NCBI GenBank assembly: GCA_014649355.1
Contig: BMSW01000002.1
Span: forward strand, 372,001 to 436,000
DNA: 64,000 bases
Origin: Streptomyces althioticus
GTDB lineage: Bacteria; Actinomycetota; Actinomycetes; Streptomycetales; Streptomycetaceae
Direction of reading: 5' to 3'
Shown here: positions 52,070-60,797 of the stretch, piece after piece
How the letters are laid out: the number at the start of each line of letters is the position of its first letter
Numbering within the stretch: the first letter of the stretch is position 1
Program-made: the position numbers and the translations under genes
The notes under the pieces: model-generated
What the model was told of the DNA's origin: nothing
Seen by the model: the letters and a program-made list of their open reading frames with translations, nothing else
Database searches by the model: none

Positions 52070-53431
52070 TCAGGCCGGACTGGGCTGGGACAGGGCGGTG
52101 TTGACGCGGTCGACCATGGCGCGGGCCGCGCGGTCGGGGGCCAGGCCGTCCAGCAGGGCCTGCTGGAGCACCTGGGACATGGCGTTCTGGAAGTCGGAAC
52201 CGGCGCCCGCGAACCACACGGGCGGGTCGAGGACGACGTGGTCGGCGGCCGTGACGTACCGGGCCTGGGGTTCCAGGCGGGCGTACTCGCGGGTGCGGGT
52301 CACCGGACGGTACGCCGGGATGTGACCGGCCTTCGCCCAGGTCTGCCCGGCCTTGAGGATGGCGGCGACCGCCTGGTGGGTGCGCCTGCGGTGCGCCTCG
52401 TCGGGGTCGGGGCGGCGGGGCAGGACGAAGGAGTGCGCGTCGGCGTAGACGGCCGGGGTGCCGAAGACCGTGGGGAAGGAGGCGGCGCCGAGTTCCGGGT
52501 CGGCGGCGCGGAACGTGCCGAGCTCCCACTCGCCGGAGAGGATCATGCCGGTCTGCCCGTTGGTGAAGTTGGCGAGGGCGGCCGGGTAGTCGAGGCGGTG
52601 CGGGTTGGCGCGGCCGTCGACGAGCTTCCGCATGAAGGCGATGACTTCGGCCATGGCGTCGGTGTCGGCGGTGACGGTGCCGCCGACCGGCAGGTCGAAG
52701 TCGTTGCCGGTCTGCCGGTAGAGCCCGTAGAACAGCCGCCAGCACTGGGCGGTGTCGTTGACGTAGCCGAAGGCGATGCCCTGTTTCCCGGTGGCGCGGG
52801 CCAGTTCGCGGCCTGCCTCGAGGAAACGGGCGGGGCTGGAGAAGGCGTCGAGGTCGAGGCCGCCGTCGCGGGTCAGCAGGCCGGCCTCGCGGGCGGGCTT
52901 GGGGTGGAAGAAGACGATGAACGGGTGGGTGTCGAGGGGGACGGCGTACGCCTCGTCGCGGTACCGGGTGCGCTGCCACACGGCGTCGGCGAAATCTGTC
53001 TCACGGACGCCGAATTCGGCGAGGAGGTCCGTGTCCCAGGGGTCGAGCAGACCGAGCGGGGCGTAGCCGGCCAGGCGTGACATGTGGCAGACGGCGACGT
53101 CCGGTCCGCGCCCGCCGGCCGAGGCCATGGCGAGCTTGGTGTAGTACGGGGTGCCCCATTCGAGGACGGTGCGGTCGACGTCGGTGCCGGGCATGTCCGG
53201 GGCCGCGGTGTCGATCAGCTCGTCGAGCAGGGCGCCGTCCGCGCCGCTGAACAGGTCCCACATGCGCACGGTGTCCGGGTCGGCGGCCGCGGCGGCCCCG
53301 CAGCCGGCCAGGGCGCCGCCGCCCAGGAGGGCGGCGGCGGAGGCCAGGGAGGCGCGGAGCACGCCGCGCCGGGACGGTGCGAGATCCGCCGGCCGGGCGG
53401 AGGCGGCCCGTGGGCCGGGCAGGTCGGCCAT
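52070..53431 (-). CDS. Sugar ABC transporter substrate-binding lipoprotein (GH2 cluster)
   Basis: 453 residues. A twin-arginine signal (SRRGVLRASLA) leads to the lipobox LAGC at Cys44, so it is likely Tat-exported and lipid-anchored. The body is a CUT1 binding protein (VRMWDLFSGADGALLDELID, then VPLDTHPFIVFFHPKPAREA). It starts 17 nt from the LacI-type site at 53448-53461, within the gap after the GH2 gene, so it can be transcribed separately or with it. Ligand unknown. Confidence 0.9.
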   Translation of the reverse strand: MADLPGPRAASARPADLAPSRRGVLRASLASAAALLGGGALAGCGAAAAADPDTVRMWDLFSGADGALLDELIDTAAPDMPGTDVDRTVLEWGTPYYTKLAMASAGGRGPDVAVCHMSRLAGYAPLGLLDPWDTDLLAEFGVRETDFADAVWQRTRYRDEAYAVPLDTHPFIVFFHPKPAREAGLLTRDGGLDLDAFSSPARFLEAGRELARATGKQGIAFGYVNDTAQCWRLFYGLYRQTGNDFDLPVGGTVTADTDAMAEVIAFMRKLVDGRANPHRLDYPAALANFTNGQTGMILSGEWELGTFRAADPELGAASFPTVFGTPAVYADAHSFVLPRRPDPDEAHRRRTHQAVAAILKAGQTWAKAGHIPAYRPVTRTREYARLEPQARYVTAADHVVLDPPVWFAGAGSDFQNAMSQVLQQALLDGLAPDRAARAMVDRVNTALSQPSPA

Positions 53432-53447
53432 GACGCTACCTTTCCTT

Positions 53448-53461
53448 TTCCATCGATGTAC
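53448..53461. promoter_or_regulatory. LacI-type operator between GH2 and importer genes
   Basis: TTCCATCGATGTAC matches the perfect site at 55422-55435 in 12 of 14 positions. It lies 17 nt before the lipoprotein start, where a bound repressor would block initiation. An overlapping palindrome GATGTACATC (53455-53464) extends it to the right. Confidence 0.65.
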
Positions 53462-53532
53462 ATCACCGGCGGCCGCCGCGGCCGGCGGGCGGTGGGGGCG
53501 GGAGGTGACCCCCGCGGCCTGACGGGCCGGTG

Positions 53533-55359
53533 TCAGCCGGCGGTCTCGGAGGCCGCGGGGCGCTGCTGGACGCGGCGCAGCACGGCGGTGTCGAACTTGT
53601 CGGCGCGGTCGAAGCCGTAGACGCCGTTGCGTTCCTGGAAGACGTCGGTGAGCTGGGTGTAGCAGTAGCCGAACATGTCGGGGTCGTCGAGCAGGACGTC
53701 GACCAGGCCGGTGAAGCGCTCGACGAACTCCTCGACGCTGCGCGGGCGTTCGCCGTAGCCCCAGGACGTCTCGCTCTCGTCGCCCGCGGCGGTGGCGGCG
53801 GCCTCGGCGTCCCACCAGATGCCGCCGAACTCGCTGCAGAAGTACGGCTGTCCGCGGTACGGCGCCGACCAGGGGCGGCCGTCGGGGCCGGTGTTGACGT
53901 ACGGGCGGTCCTCGGCGAGGCCGGCCATGGTCTTGGCGAAGGCCTCCGGGTCCTGCTCGTAGCAGTGGGAGTCGTAGACGTCGGTCTCCGGGACGCGGTG
54001 GGCGTAGCCGGAGGCGTCGACGACGGGGCGGCTGGGGTCGGCCTGCTTGGTGGCGAGGAACATCGCCCGGGTGACGTCGTCGAGCTGGGTGATGCGGTCG
54101 TGCAGGTGCTGGTACGTCTCGTTGAGCGGGCACCAGCCGACGATCGACGGGTGGGAGTGGTCGCGTTCCAGGGCTTCGAGCCACTGGGCGACGTAACTGG
54201 CGTCGGGGCGCTGGTTGTCGTCGCGGACGCCCGTCTCGCAGCCCCAGTCGCCGAACTCGCCCCACACCAGGTAGCCGAGCCGGTCGGCGTGGTAGAGGTA
54301 GCGCTCCTCGAACACCTTCTGGTGCAGCCGGGCGCCGTTGAAGCCGGCGCGCAGGCCGAGCTCGATGTCGCGGACCAGGTCGGCGTCGGTGGGGGCGGTC
54401 ATCAGGCCGTCCGGGTAGTAGCCCTGGTCGAGGACGAGGCGCTGGAACACCGGTTCGCCGTTGAGGAGCACCCGCTTGCCGTGCAGGGCGACCGAGCGCA
54501 TACCCGCGTAGGAGGTGGCCTCGTCGACCACGCCGCCGTCGGCGTCGAGGAGCTGGAGGCGCAGGTCGTACAGGTGCGGGTCGGCCGGTGACCAGGTGCG
54601 CAGCCGGTCCTCGGGGACCGCCAGCACCAGGCGGGGACACAGGTCGAGGTCGGCGCGGGCGGAGGCGGTGACCACCTCGCCGTCGGCGTCGCTGAGCACG
54701 GCGCGCACCCGGTGGCCCGGCAGGTTGCCGGTGAGGGGGAGGTCGAGGTGGAAGGAGCCCGAGCCGAGGTCGGGGGTGATGCGGGGGCGCTTGAGGCGGG
54801 CGGCGGCCGAAACGGGTTCCATCCACACGGTCTGCCAGATGCCGGTGGTGCGGGTGTAGTGGCAGTGCGTGTTGGCGTACCAGGTGGCCTGCTTGCCGCG
54901 GGCCTGCGGGCCGTGCCGGGAGTCGCGGGCACGGACCACGATCACGGCCTCCTCGCCGGGGGCCGCGACGCCGCGCAGCTCGGCGGTGAAGGGGGTGAAC
55001 CCGCCGCGGTGGCGGGCCACTTCGGTGCCGTTGACCCACACCGTGGCGTCGTGGTCGACGGCGCCGAAGTGCAGCAGGACGTCGTCGCCGGCCCACTCGG
55101 CCGGGACGGTGACCGTGCGCCGGTACCAGACGGCCTCCATGAAGTCGGTGTCACCGATTCCGGACAGCTCGGACTCCGGGCAGAAGGGCACGACGATCTC
55201 CCCCGCGAGGTCGCGGTCGCGCAGCCCTCGCTCCAGTCCGCTGTCCCCGCGGTCGGTCTCGAACTGCCAGCGGCCGTTCAGATTGAGCCACGCCGCGCGG
55301 ACGAACTGGGGCCGGGGGTACTCGGGACGCGGGACGTCCGGGGGCAGGGGCGTGCTCAT
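53533..55359 (-). CDS. Cytoplasmic GH2 glycoside hydrolase
   Basis: 608 residues, no signal peptide. Domain order is the GH2 jelly-roll (PEYPRPQFVRAAWLNLNGRW to about 185), immunoglobulin-like domain to about 295, and TIM barrel. The acid/base is Glu414 in CPLNETY and the nucleophile Glu510 in FCSEFGG. The family includes beta-galactosidase, beta-glucuronidase, alpha-L-arabinofuranosidase and beta-galactofuranosidase, so the substrate is open. GAGGAG lies 4-5 nt before the ATG. It is divergent from a LacI gene, with a perfect operator at 55422. Confidence 0.9.
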   Translation of the reverse strand: MSTPLPPDVPRPEYPRPQFVRAAWLNLNGRWQFETDRGDSGLERGLRDRDLAGEIVVPFCPESELSGIGDTDFMEAVWYRRTVTVPAEWAGDDVLLHFGAVDHDATVWVNGTEVARHRGGFTPFTAELRGVAAPGEEAVIVVRARDSRHGPQARGKQATWYANTHCHYTRTTGIWQTVWMEPVSAAARLKRPRITPDLGSGSFHLDLPLTGNLPGHRVRAVLSDADGEVVTASARADLDLCPRLVLAVPEDRLRTWSPADPHLYDLRLQLLDADGGVVDEATSYAGMRSVALHGKRVLLNGEPVFQRLVLDQGYYPDGLMTAPTDADLVRDIELGLRAGFNGARLHQKVFEERYLYHADRLGYLVWGEFGDWGCETGVRDDNQRPDASYVAQWLEALERDHSHPSIVGWCPLNETYQHLHDRITQLDDVTRAMFLATKQADPSRPVVDASGYAHRVPETDVYDSHCYEQDPEAFAKTMAGLAEDRPYVNTGPDGRPWSAPYRGQPYFCSEFGGIWWDAEAAATAAGDESETSWGYGERPRSVEEFVERFTGLVDVLLDDPDMFGYCYTQLTDVFQERNGVYGFDRADKFDTAVLRRVQQRPAASETAG

Positions 55360-55421
55360 GCTGCTCCTCATCACTGCGGGTGCGCAGGTGCGCTGCGAAC
55401 AGGGGCCATGCGACCATACGA

Positions 55422-55435
55422 TTACATCGATGTAA
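55422..55435. promoter_or_regulatory. Perfect LacI-type operator
   Basis: TTACATCGATGTAA is a 14-bp perfect palindrome with central CG, between the divergent GH2 and LacI genes. It is the best-conserved of four related sites in 53.4-58 kb. Confidence 0.8.
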
Positions 55436-55554
55436 ATGGGAGTGGCGAAAAGTTTGCGGCGCGGCCCTCCGAGGCTCTTCCCCGCCGTCGGCGGTTCGGC
55501 CCCCAGGGGCGGCCGTTACGATCCCTGAGGCGGCAGGAGGGCGAGAAGGGAAGC

Positions 55555-56568
55555 ATGGGCAGGCCCAGGATCAAGGACGTCGCGGAGTACGCGGGCGTCT
55601 CGGCGAAGACGGTGTCCAACGTCCTCAACGACTACGAGCATGTCTCCGAGCGGACCCGCACCGCGGTGCGGGAGGCGATCGACGCCCTCGGCTACCGGGT
55701 CAACATCGCCGGCCGCCAGCTGCGCAGGGGCCGCACCGGGGTGATCGCGCTGGCCGTGCCGGAGCTGGACATCTCCTACTTCGCCGAGCTGGCCAAACAC
55801 GTCATGGCCGAGGCGGAGCGCCGGGGACGCACCACCCTGCTGCTGGAGACCGGCGGGCGCCGCGAGAAGGAACTCGCCGCCGTGCAGGGCTTCGACGCGC
55901 AGTTCACGGACGGGGTCGTCCTCTCGCCGCTCGCCCTTCGGCCGCGCGACCTCCAGGACCGGGACACCCGCCTGCCGCTGGTGCTGCTCGGCGAGTGCAA
56001 CCTGCCGGGCAGCGCGGACCACGTCGCCATCGACAACGTGGCCGCGGCCCGCGAGGCGACCGCGCACCTGCTGGCGCGGGGACGGCGGCGCGTCGCGGTG
56101 GTCGGCGGTGATCTGCGGGGCGGGCTGAACACCGGCCGGCTGCGCACCGTCGGCTACACACAGGCGCTGGCGGAGGCGGGCCTCGCCGTGCCCGAGGAAC
56201 TGGTTCTGCCGGTGCCTGCGTTCCACTGGGCCGACGGCGCCGCCGCCGCACGCGCCCTGATGCGGCTGCCGCGGCGCCCGGACGCGCTGCTCTGCCTCAA
56301 CGACCACCTGGCACTCGGCGCGGTGCGCGCGCTGCACGAGGACGGCTGGTCGGTGCCGGGGGACGTGGACGTGGTCGGCTTCGACGACATCGAGGCCACG
56401 CGGTACAGCATCCCGACGATCACCTCGGTCGCCCCCGACAAGCCGGGCATCGCACGACGAGCGGTGGAGCTGCTGCTGGACCGGATAGAGGCGGGGGGCG
56501 ACGGGGGTCCCGCGGTGGACGAGACGGCGGGACACCGGCTGGTCGTGCGGGAGAGTTCGGGCGGCTAG
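55555..56568 (+). CDS. LacI-family regulator of the MalEFG-type GH2 cluster
   Basis: 337 residues. Helix-turn-helix RIKDVAEYAGVSAKTVSNVL, hinge GYRVNIAGRQLRRGRTGVIA, then a ligand domain with VDVVGFDDIEATRYSIPTIT. Divergent from the GH2 gene, so it probably represses that gene and the importer genes through the sites at 55422 and 53448. Its DNA-reading helix closely resembles that of the second LacI protein at 56783 (AGVSAKTVSNVL against AGVSIKTVSNVV), so the two may share operators. Confidence 0.92.
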   Translation: MGRPRIKDVAEYAGVSAKTVSNVLNDYEHVSERTRTAVREAIDALGYRVNIAGRQLRRGRTGVIALAVPELDISYFAELAKHVMAEAERRGRTTLLLETGGRREKELAAVQGFDAQFTDGVVLSPLALRPRDLQDRDTRLPLVLLGECNLPGSADHVAIDNVAAAREATAHLLARGRRRVAVVGGDLRGGLNTGRLRTVGYTQALAEAGLAVPEELVLPVPAFHWADGAAAARALMRLPRRPDALLCLNDHLALGAVRALHEDGWSVPGDVDVVGFDDIEATRYSIPTITSVAPDKPGIARRAVELLLDRIEAGGDGGPAVDETAGHRLVVRESSGG

Positions 56569-56676
56569 GGAGCGCCCCGACCCGCGTGCGGCCGGAGACT
56601 CGAGGGCGGGGAACAGGGGTCACCGAAGCCCTCTCCGGACCCCGCCCGGAGCCTTGTCATCGCCCGGTCACGGCGT

Positions 56677-56690
56677 GTATAACGTTGTAA
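56677..56690. promoter_or_regulatory. LacI-type operator before the second LacI gene
   Basis: GTATAACGTTGTAA is a near-palindrome with arms TATAAC and GTTGTA and central CG, about 95 nt before the LacI start at 56783. It shares the TTACA/TGTAA half-site with the perfect site at 55422. This suggests autoregulation or cross-regulation. Confidence 0.55.
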
Positions 56691-56782
56691 AACTTGAGCC
56701 CAGCGGCTCGGCACACGACTCATGGTGACGGCACCGCATCCGCACCGGCCAACCGAGTCGGGCCGCTCACGAAGGGATTGCC

Positions 56783-57799
56783 GTGCGGGTCAGCCTCAAG
56801 GACGTCGCCGCGCACGCGGGGGTCTCCATCAAGACCGTCTCGAACGTGGTGAACAACTACCAGCACGTCACGCCCGCCATGCGCGAGCGGGTCCAGCGGT
56901 CGATCGACGCGCTCGGCTACCAGCCCAACCTCGCCGCGCGGCACCTGCGCAAAGGCCGTACGGGCATCATCGCGCTGGCGCTGCCCGAGCTCGGCAACCC
57001 GTACTTTGCCGAGCTGACCGCCTCCGTCATCGACGCCGCCTCCCAGCACGACTACATCGTGCTGCTGGACCACACCGGAGGCTCGCGCGACCAGGAGCTG
57101 CTGGTGAGCCAGGGCTTCCGGGCCCGGGTCATCGACGGCCTGATCCTCAGCCCCATCGAGCTGCGGACCGAGGACCTGCGCGACCGCGACCAGGACGTGC
57201 CGCTGGTGCTGCTCGGCGAGCGGGACTACGACCTGCCGTACGACCACATCGCGATCGACAACGTGGCCGCCGCGCGCGACGCCGTGCGGCACCTCGTCGC
57301 ACTGGGACGCCGCGAGGTGGCGTTCATCGGCGCCCGGCGCGACCGCAGTGAGCCGGCGCAGCTCCGTGTGCGCGGCTGGCGGGAGGAGCTGACGGCGGCG
57401 GGACTGCCGGCGGACGAGGGGCTGGTCGCGGCCGTCGACGGCTGGGGGCACGCCGACGGGGCGCGGGCGATGCGGCACATCCTCGACAGCGGCCGGCGGC
57501 CGGACGCGGTGTTCGCGTACAACGACCCGATGGCGATCGGCGCGATGCGGGTGCTGCACGAGCGGGGGCTGCGGGTCCCCGAGGACATCGCGGTGGTCGG
57601 CTTCGACGACGTGATCGAGGGCCGCTTCGGCGCGGTGACGCTCACGTCGGTCTCCCCGGACAAGGCCGCGATCGGCCGTCTCGCGGTGGAGTCGGTGCTG
57701 GCCCGCCTGGGCAACGACGCGCCGGAACCCCGCCGCATCTGGGCGGACTATCAACTGGTCGAGCGGGAGAGCACGTTGGGGCGCCCGGGCGCGTCCTGA
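56783..57799 (+). CDS. LacI-family regulator of the ribose/galactofuranose-type cluster
   Basis: 338 residues from a GTG. The helix-turn-helix is SLKDVAAHAGVSIKTVSNVV, the hinge GYQPNLAARHLRKGRTGIIA, and the ligand domain ends with IAVVGFDDVIEGRFGAVTLT. It resembles the LacI protein at 55555 along its whole length. It lies upstream of the binding-protein, ATPase and permease genes in the same direction, and likely represses them through the site in 57934-57960. Confidence 0.92.
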   Translation: MRVSLKDVAAHAGVSIKTVSNVVNNYQHVTPAMRERVQRSIDALGYQPNLAARHLRKGRTGIIALALPELGNPYFAELTASVIDAASQHDYIVLLDHTGGSRDQELLVSQGFRARVIDGLILSPIELRTEDLRDRDQDVPLVLLGERDYDLPYDHIAIDNVAAARDAVRHLVALGRREVAFIGARRDRSEPAQLRVRGWREELTAAGLPADEGLVAAVDGWGHADGARAMRHILDSGRRPDAVFAYNDPMAIGAMRVLHERGLRVPEDIAVVGFDDVIEGRFGAVTLTSVSPDKAAIGRLAVESVLARLGNDAPEPRRIWADYQLVERESTLGRPGAS

Positions 57800-57933
57800 C
57801 GTCACCCCCTTCCAACTCGGGATTCTCAACGCGCCTTTGAGGGGCCGTCACAGTACGCGCTTACCGTCGGTGCGCGCTTCCGCACGCCCGAACTCCCTTC
57901 GAGGCAACCCCTCCCCACCTTGTGCGCGAGGGG

Positions 57934-57960
57934 TTTACAGCCCTCTTCCAACGATGTAAA
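57934..57960. promoter_or_regulatory. LacI-type operator before the galactofuranose-type importer
   Basis: TTTACA at 57934-57939 and TGTAAA at 57955-57960 form a spaced inverted repeat. The right half, read on the minus strand, is TTTTACATCGTTGG and shares TTACATCG with the perfect operator at 55422. It lies about 110 nt before the binding-protein start, in a 271-nt gap that has no gene. Confidence 0.55.
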
Positions 57961-58070
57961 ACCTCCTTGGCGGCGCACCGGACGCCGTTGTGCACAGGGG
58001 GAGCAGCTCCACCACGCGCGTCCTTCGGGCTCCCCAGTTCCCTTTCAGCGTCACCCGGATCGGGGTCACC

Positions 58071-59165
58071 ATGCAGCGCACCACTCACCGTTCCCTTCTC
58101 CTCGCCCGTCCCGTGCTCGTGGCCTTGGCCGCCGCCGTGGCCCTCACCGCGACGTCCTGCGCCAAGTCGGAGGACGACGCGGCGGACGGCAAGAAGTCCA
58201 CGGCCGCCGCCGACGCCGGCCAGAAGGTGGCCGAGCCGAAGCCGGGCAGCAAGACCTGCACCGTCGACGCCTACGGCGGCAAGAAGATCGATCTGAAGGA
58301 CGCCACGGTCGGCTTCTCCCAGTCGGAGAAGGAGGCCAACCCCTTCCGCATCGCCGAGACGCAGTCGATCAAGGACGAGGCCGCCAAGAGAGGCGTCAAA
58401 CTGCTGACGGCCAACGCCCAGTCGCAGTTCTCCAAGCAGATCAGCGACGTCCAGGACCTGCTCGCCAAGGGCGCCGACCTCCTGGTGATCGCGCCTCTGA
58501 ACTCCGACGGGTGGGACCCGGTCCTCCAGGCCGCCGCGGCCAAGAAGGTCCCGATCGTCACGATCGACCGCAAGATCAACGCCACGGCCTGCAAGGACTA
58601 CGTGTCCTTCATCGCCTCGGACTTCGTCGAGCAGGGCCGCCGTGCCGCCGACCAGATGATCGAGGCGACCGGCGGCAAGGGCGAGGTCGCGATCCTCCTC
58701 GGCTCGGCGGGCAACAACGTCACCACCGAGCGCACCAAGGGCTTCAAGGAGCGGGTCGCCGAGAAGGCCCCCGGCCTGAAGGTGGTGTTCGAGCAGACCG
58801 GTGACTTCACCCGCGAGAAGGGCCAGCAGGTCACCGAGCAGCTCATCCAGTCGAAGCCCGGCATCAAGGGCATCTACGCGGAGAACGACGAGATGGGCCT
58901 GGGCGCGGTCGCCGCGCTGAAGGGCGCGGGCAAGAAGGCCGGCGACGTCAAGATCGTCACGGTGGACGGCACCCGCAACGCCGTCCAGGGCGTCGTGGAC
59001 GGCTGGATCAGCGGTGTCATCGAGTCCAACCCGCGGTTCGGCCCGCTGGCGTTCCAGACGCTCGACGACTTCACCCAGGGCAAGGACGTCGCGCAGGACA
59101 TCATCATCCAGGACGGCGCCTACGACGACGGCAACGCCGAGCAGGACCTCGGCAAGGCCTACTGA
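58071..59165 (+). CDS. Sugar ABC transporter substrate-binding lipoprotein, YtfQ-like
   Basis: 364 residues. Lipobox ATSC sets the lipid on Cys30. The type I binding-protein fold shows ATVGFSQSEKEANPFRIAET, ANAQSQFSKQISDVQDLLAK, APLNSDGWDPVLQAAAAKKV and TGDFTREKGQQVTEQLI; these parallel E. coli YtfQ (TVGFSQ, GDFTRSKG), which binds galactofuranose. It starts a rightward operon after the LacI gene. Ligand galactofuranose, arabinofuranose or a related pentose/hexose is inferred. Confidence 0.88.
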   Translation: MQRTTHRSLLLARPVLVALAAAVALTATSCAKSEDDAADGKKSTAAADAGQKVAEPKPGSKTCTVDAYGGKKIDLKDATVGFSQSEKEANPFRIAETQSIKDEAAKRGVKLLTANAQSQFSKQISDVQDLLAKGADLLVIAPLNSDGWDPVLQAAAAKKVPIVTIDRKINATACKDYVSFIASDFVEQGRRAADQMIEATGGKGEVAILLGSAGNNVTTERTKGFKERVAEKAPGLKVVFEQTGDFTREKGQQVTEQLIQSKPGIKGIYAENDEMGLGAVAALKGAGKKAGDVKIVTVDGTRNAVQGVVDGWISGVIESNPRFGPLAFQTLDDFTQGKDVAQDIIIQDGAYDDGNAEQDLGKAY

Positions 59166-59174
59166 TCCCGTCGC

Positions 59175-59200
59175 GGGGGCCCGCGTCACGCCGGGCCCCC
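59175..59200. promoter_or_regulatory. Intercistronic hairpin after the binding-protein gene
   Basis: GGGGGCCCG and CGGGCCCCC form a perfect 9-bp stem with an 8-nt loop just after the binding-protein stop. Such hairpins in importer operons often raise the ratio of binding protein to membrane parts by stabilising or attenuating the transcript. Confidence 0.55.
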
Positions 59201-59237
59201 TGTCCGTCCGTCACCCTTTCCCATCCTGGAGGCACAG

Positions 59238-60797
59238 GTGGCTCCCCCCGCCGAAGTCCTCGCCGTCCGCGGACTGAGCAAGACGTTCCCCGGCGTCCGG
59301 GCCCTGGACGACGTGGACCTGACCCTGCACGCCGGTGAGGTCCACGCCCTGATCGGCGAGAACGGCGCCGGCAAGTCGACGCTCATCAAGCTCCTCACCG
59401 GGGTGTACCGGCCCGACGCCGGTGACATCGTTTTCCAGGGCCGTCCGGTCTCCTTCGCCACCCCGCTGGAGGCGCAGAAGGCCGGCATCTCGACGATCTA
59501 CCAAGAGGTCAACCTCATCCCGCTGTTGAGCGTGGCCCGCAACCTGTTCCTCGGCCGCGAGCCGCGGAACCGTTTCGGTCTGCTGGACTTCACCCGCATG
59601 CACCGCGAGGCCGAGGAGACCCTGCGCGGCTACGGCGTACGGGTCGACGTACGGCGCCCGCTGCGGAGCCTCGGTGTGGGCGCGCAGCAGATGGTCGCGC
59701 TGGCCCGGGCCGTGGCGAGCGAGGCGCGGATCGTCATCATGGACGAGCCGACGTCGTCGCTCGAACCGCGGGAGGTCGAGACGCTGTTCTCGGTGATCCG
59801 CCGGCTGCGCGACGAGGGTATCGCCGTCGTCTACGTCAGCCACCGCCTGGACGAGCTGTACGCCGTGTGCGACACGGTGACCGTGCTGCGCGACGGCCGG
59901 CGCGTCCACCACGGCCGGCTGGCCGACCTGGACCGGCTGTCCCTGGTCTCCACCATGCTGGGCCGCGAGCTCGGCGAGGTGCGGTCGGAGGGACTGACGA
60001 AGTTCACCGGCGACCACCACGCCACCGGCACCCGGCCCGTGCTGGAAGCCACGGACCTGACGGTCCCCCACCAGCTGCACGGGGTGTCGGTCAGCATCCG
60101 GCCCGGAGAGGTGGTCGGGCTCGGCGGGCTGCTCGGGTCCGGGCGCACCGAGACGGCGAAGGCCATCTCCGGCGCGCTGCCGTTGAGTTCGGGCCGGGTG
60201 GTGGTGGCCGGGGCACCCCTGCGCGGGGGATCCACGCCGGCCGCCATCCGCGCCGGTGTGAGTCTGCTGCCGGAGGACCGCAAGAGCGAGGGGATCGTGC
60301 CCGGGCTGTCGGTCCGGGAGAACATCTCGCTGGCCGTCCTCCCCCGCCTCTCCCGCTTCGGTCTCGTGTCGGAGGCCCGCGTCGACTCCGTCGTGAACAC
60401 CTTCATCGAGCGGCTGCGCATCAAGGCGTCCTCGCCGCAGCAGAAGGTCGGCGAACTGTCCGGCGGCAACCAGCAGAAGGTGCTGCTCGCCCGCTGGCTG
60501 GCGATGAACCCGAAGGTGCTGCTCCTGGACGAGCCCACCCGGGGCATCGACGTCGGCGCCAAGGCCGAGGTGCAGAAGCTCGTGGACGAACTGGCCGCGG
60601 ACGGCCTGGGCGTCCTGCTCATCTCCTCCGACCTGGAGGAACTGATCGAAGGGTCCGACCGCGTGGTCGTACTGAAGGACGGTGCCGTCGTCGGCGAGCT
60701 GACCGGCGACGAGGTCACCGAGGACAAGCTGATGCGGACCATCGCCGGGGACGCCCCGGCACGCGACGCGGGCGGGGAGGCGGCCACCGATGGCTGA
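59238..60797 (+). CDS. Sugar ABC transporter ATP-binding protein, RbsA/YtfR-like
   Basis: 519 residues with two ATPase halves. First half: Walker A GENGAGKSTLIK (about 40-51), signature SLGVGAQQMVALARAV, Walker B IVIMDEPTSSL. Second half: degenerate P-loop LLGSGRTETAKA, signature LSGGNQQKVLLARW and Walker B VLLLDEPTRGIDVG. This is the CUT2 arrangement, where the second site hydrolyses ATP poorly. GTG start with GGAGG 7 nt before. It overlaps the first permease gene by 8 nt. Confidence 0.94.
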   Translation: MAPPAEVLAVRGLSKTFPGVRALDDVDLTLHAGEVHALIGENGAGKSTLIKLLTGVYRPDAGDIVFQGRPVSFATPLEAQKAGISTIYQEVNLIPLLSVARNLFLGREPRNRFGLLDFTRMHREAEETLRGYGVRVDVRRPLRSLGVGAQQMVALARAVASEARIVIMDEPTSSLEPREVETLFSVIRRLRDEGIAVVYVSHRLDELYAVCDTVTVLRDGRRVHHGRLADLDRLSLVSTMLGRELGEVRSEGLTKFTGDHHATGTRPVLEATDLTVPHQLHGVSVSIRPGEVVGLGGLLGSGRTETAKAISGALPLSSGRVVVAGAPLRGGSTPAAIRAGVSLLPEDRKSEGIVPGLSVRENISLAVLPRLSRFGLVSEARVDSVVNTFIERLRIKASSPQQKVGELSGGNQQKVLLARWLAMNPKVLLLDEPTRGIDVGAKAEVQKLVDELAADGLGVLLISSDLEELIEGSDRVVVLKDGAVVGELTGDEVTEDKLMRTIAGDAPARDAGGEAATDG

